From contig NZ_CP034444.1 in assembly GCF_003952385.1 (NCBI RefSeq), positions 1,116,001-1,180,000 of the forward strand: a stretch of DNA of 64,000 nt, written 5' to 3'. The translations under genes and the position numbers were made by a program. Under the pieces are notes generated by a model. The model was not told the DNA's origin. It saw only the letters and a list, made by a program, of their open reading frames with translations, and did not search any database. How positions within the stretch are numbered: position 1 is the stretch's first letter; each line of letters begins with the position of its first letter. Origin of the DNA: Mesorhizobium sp. M1D.F.Ca.ET.043.01.1.1. GTDB lineage: Bacteria > Pseudomonadota > Alphaproteobacteria > Rhizobiales > Rhizobiaceae. Below, piece by piece: positions 62,589 through 64,000 of the stretch.

Positions 62589-64000
62589 TCACCCTTCCCC
62601 CGCCGTCCCATCGAGATACTGCGTCAGCGCGCAGACGAGGTGATAAAAGATGCTGGCCGGCACATCCGCCGCCAGTGAGCGGCCGCGCTCGTTGATGCGG
62701 TCGATCCAGAGGCCGAGTGGCGCCGGGTCGATGTGCCAGCGGAACAGCCTGCCGACGCGTGCCTCGATCTCGGGCTTGAGATCGGGGCCACCCGAGCCGT
62801 CGAGCGCGATCGCCGCCTTGACCGCCTCTGCTTGCGGCCAGCCGCGCGACACGCGGTCGAGCGGCAGTCCCTGGCGCGAGACGGCGCCGTAGGCAAGGCC
62901 GGTGGCGCGATTCAGGCCGTTGGCAACGGCGGAGGCATAGAGCTTGCGGGCGAAGCCGGTGAGCTCGGCCTGGCCGCTGCGGGCGGCAAAATCGACAAGC
63001 AGCGAGGCCCATTCGAAATGGTGGCCGGGCTCGGTCCAGGCGCCCTTCTCGCCCGCCACGGGCCTCCAGCCGTCGTCGAAATACTCGCCCAGCGTCCAGC
63101 TTTCGGCGTCGAAGAAATGACTGCGAAAGAGGTCGATGACGCGCGCGGCGCGGCGCAGATAGGCGCGCTCGCCGGTGGCCTTGTGCCAGGCAAGGAACGC
63201 CTCGAGCAGATGCATGTGGGGGTTGGAGCGACGCTCGCCCGCGCCGTCGGAGGTTTCGAGGAAGCCGGTCATGCGGCTGTCCTCGAGATGAGTATCGAGA
63301 AAGGCGAAGGTCTCTTCGCCGAGCCGCAAGGCATCGGGATGACCCGACATATGAGCGTGCGCCAGCGCGAGCAGCACGCAGGAATGGTCGTAGGCGTCCT
63401 CTACCGGATCGGCGACCGAGCCGTCGATGTTGAGCGTGCGCACCCAGCCGCCTTTGCCGGTGCGACCTCGGCCAGTCATGAAGTCGATACCATGCGCGAT
63501 CAGCCGATCCGCCGGACCATCCCAGCCGCGCTCCTTGGCGACCGCGAAGGCATAGACCTGGCGCGCCTGCGTGCGCATGCGCTTGGGCTTCATCAGCGGC
63601 GTGGCGTCGAAGCCCAGCGCCTCATGGAAGCCGCCATGGCGTTCGTCGACGCCGATCGTCGACCACAGCGGAAGCGTCTCCTCGAACAGCCAGTGGCGCA
63701 CGCGCCGTCGCCAGGCGCCGCTCTCGATCACGCGGTCATGCGCCGGCGTGAACCTCGTCTCCAGCCGGCCGGATTTCTCGAGCTGCTCGACGATCTTCTT
63801 GACGTGCTGGCTGTGGCTGACCGGCGCGACGAAAGTGGCGTCGGCCGTCGAGACAATGGCGACGTCCTTCATGCCAATCGCCGAAAGCAGGCGGCCGTCG
63901 CCGCGGATATAGGAGTTCTCGCAGTCGATGGCGACGACATCGCCGAGGATGACATTGCCTTGCCTGTCGGACGGCCCGACATCGAGCAGCGACTGCCAGG
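62589..64000 (-). CDS. Mannose-1-phosphate guanylyltransferase C-terminus fused to AGE-family epimerase/isomerase, 5' end cut by the window
   Basis: The frame stays open to base 64000. The first visible about 90 residues are the C-terminal part of a GDP-mannose pyrophosphorylase: the tail WQSLLDVGPSDRQGNVILGD, then CENSYIRGDG and GMKDVAIVSTADATFVAPVS. It then passes into an AGE domain from about LFEETLPLWSTIGVDERHGG onward, with motifs PHMHLLEAFLAWH and HHFEWASLLV and a final CALTQYLDG. In usual ManC proteins the second domain is a cupin mannose-6-phosphate isomerase; here the AGE barrel takes its place. Confidence is lower for the reaction than for the fusion. Confidence 0.85.
   Translation of the reverse strand, partial: WQSLLDVGPSDRQGNVILGDVVAIDCENSYIRGDGRLLSAIGMKDVAIVSTADATFVAPVSHSQHVKKIVEQLEKSGRLETRFTPAHDRVIESGAWRRRVRHWLFEETLPLWSTIGVDERHGGFHEALGFDATPLMKPKRMRTQARQVYAFAVAKERGWDGPADRLIAHGIDFMTGRGRTGKGGWVRTLNIDGSVADPVEDAYDHSCVLLALAHAHMSGHPDALRLGEETFAFLDTHLEDSRMTGFLETSDGAGERRSNPHMHLLEAFLAWHKATGERAYLRRAARVIDLFRSHFFDAESWTLGEYFDDGWRPVAGEKGAWTEPGHHFEWASLLVDFAARSGQAELTGFARKLYASAVANGLNRATGLAYGAVSRQGLPLDRVSRGWPQAEAVKAAIALDGSGGPDLKPEIEARVGRLFRWHIDPAPLGLWIDRINERGRSLAADVPASIFYHLVCALTQYLDGTAGEG

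Noticed and set aside
1..64000. tRNA, rRNA, CRISPR array, transposase, integrase or plasmid replication gene
   Set aside because: None was recognised by reading; no direct-repeat array with spacers, no DDE or integrase motifs. A dedicated tRNA/ncRNA scan would be needed to exclude small RNA genes.

Overview
The window reads as high-GC chromosomal core of an alphaproteobacterium of the Rhizobiales, most likely Mesorhizobium or a close relative. Supporting signs are the linked cytochrome c maturation / degP / two-component / glnE block, FeuPQ-like signalling genes, a MucR regulator, DUF1491, DUF930 and DUF5330 proteins, a Rhizobium etli type L-asparaginase, a TIGR03808-type protein, a bet operon containing choline sulfatase, and several copies of short mosaic intergenic repeats. 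No rRNA, tRNA, CRISPR array, transposase or prophage block was seen. The two ends cut through genes: glnE on the left and a ManC-AGE fusion on the right.

Layout. 1-10.5 kb (minus strand): ccmI-ccmE-ccmF-ccmH, degP, an OmpR-type regulator, its sensor kinase and glnE; a perfect FNR/FixK-type box lies upstream of ccmI. 10.6-13.7 kb: a 17-kDa-antigen-like lipoprotein, then a FeuN/FeuP/FeuQ-like envelope signalling trio. 13.9-17.4 kb: a SnoaL-like protein, an orphan DUF3168 phage-tail protein, and a LysR regulator divergent from a methyltransferase and an NAD(P)-binding protein. 17.4-22.2 kb: an MttB-like methyltransferase and a dimethylglycine-dehydrogenase-like flavoprotein, divergent from a TetR regulator across a nested palindrome. 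22.3-27.3 kb: a class A penicillin-binding protein, a proline-rich DUF930 protein, a DUF1214/DUF1254 pair and a small protein. 27.4-35.7 kb: DUF2336, a MerR/carboxymuconolactone-decarboxylase unit with a possible 42-residue third gene, DUF1491, a DivJ/PleC-like kinase overlapping a peptidoglycan-binding protein, DUF5330, SufE, MucR and an SH3-type secreted protein.

35.8-47.8 kb: oligopeptidase B, a SET-domain protein, two c-type cytochromes, superoxide dismutase, a branched-chain aminotransferase, a haloacid dehalogenase, an L,D-transpeptidase, a MocR regulator divergent from PaiB-like and LysE-like genes, and a HerA-like ATPase. 48-56 kb: two-subunit methylmalonyl-CoA mutase, a GreA-like protein, a beta-helix Tat protein, asparaginase and a thiolase. 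56-62.5 kb: the choline-O-sulfate to glycine betaine operon (betI, betC, a PLP dehydratase, betA, betB). In it betI and betC form one uninterrupted reading frame. 62.6-64 kb: the C-terminal part of a mannose-1-phosphate guanylyltransferase fused to an AGE-type epimerase/isomerase.

Two loci converge on methylated amines. The bet operon makes glycine betaine, and the MttB-like/DMGDH-like pair has the families expected for demethylating betaines or related N-methyl compounds. The most notable items are the BetI-BetC frame fusion, the dehydratase embedded in the bet operon, the TetR/MttB/DMGDH module with its operator, the ManC-AGE fusion, the FixK-type box at the ccm operon, and a small ORF coupled to the MerR operon.
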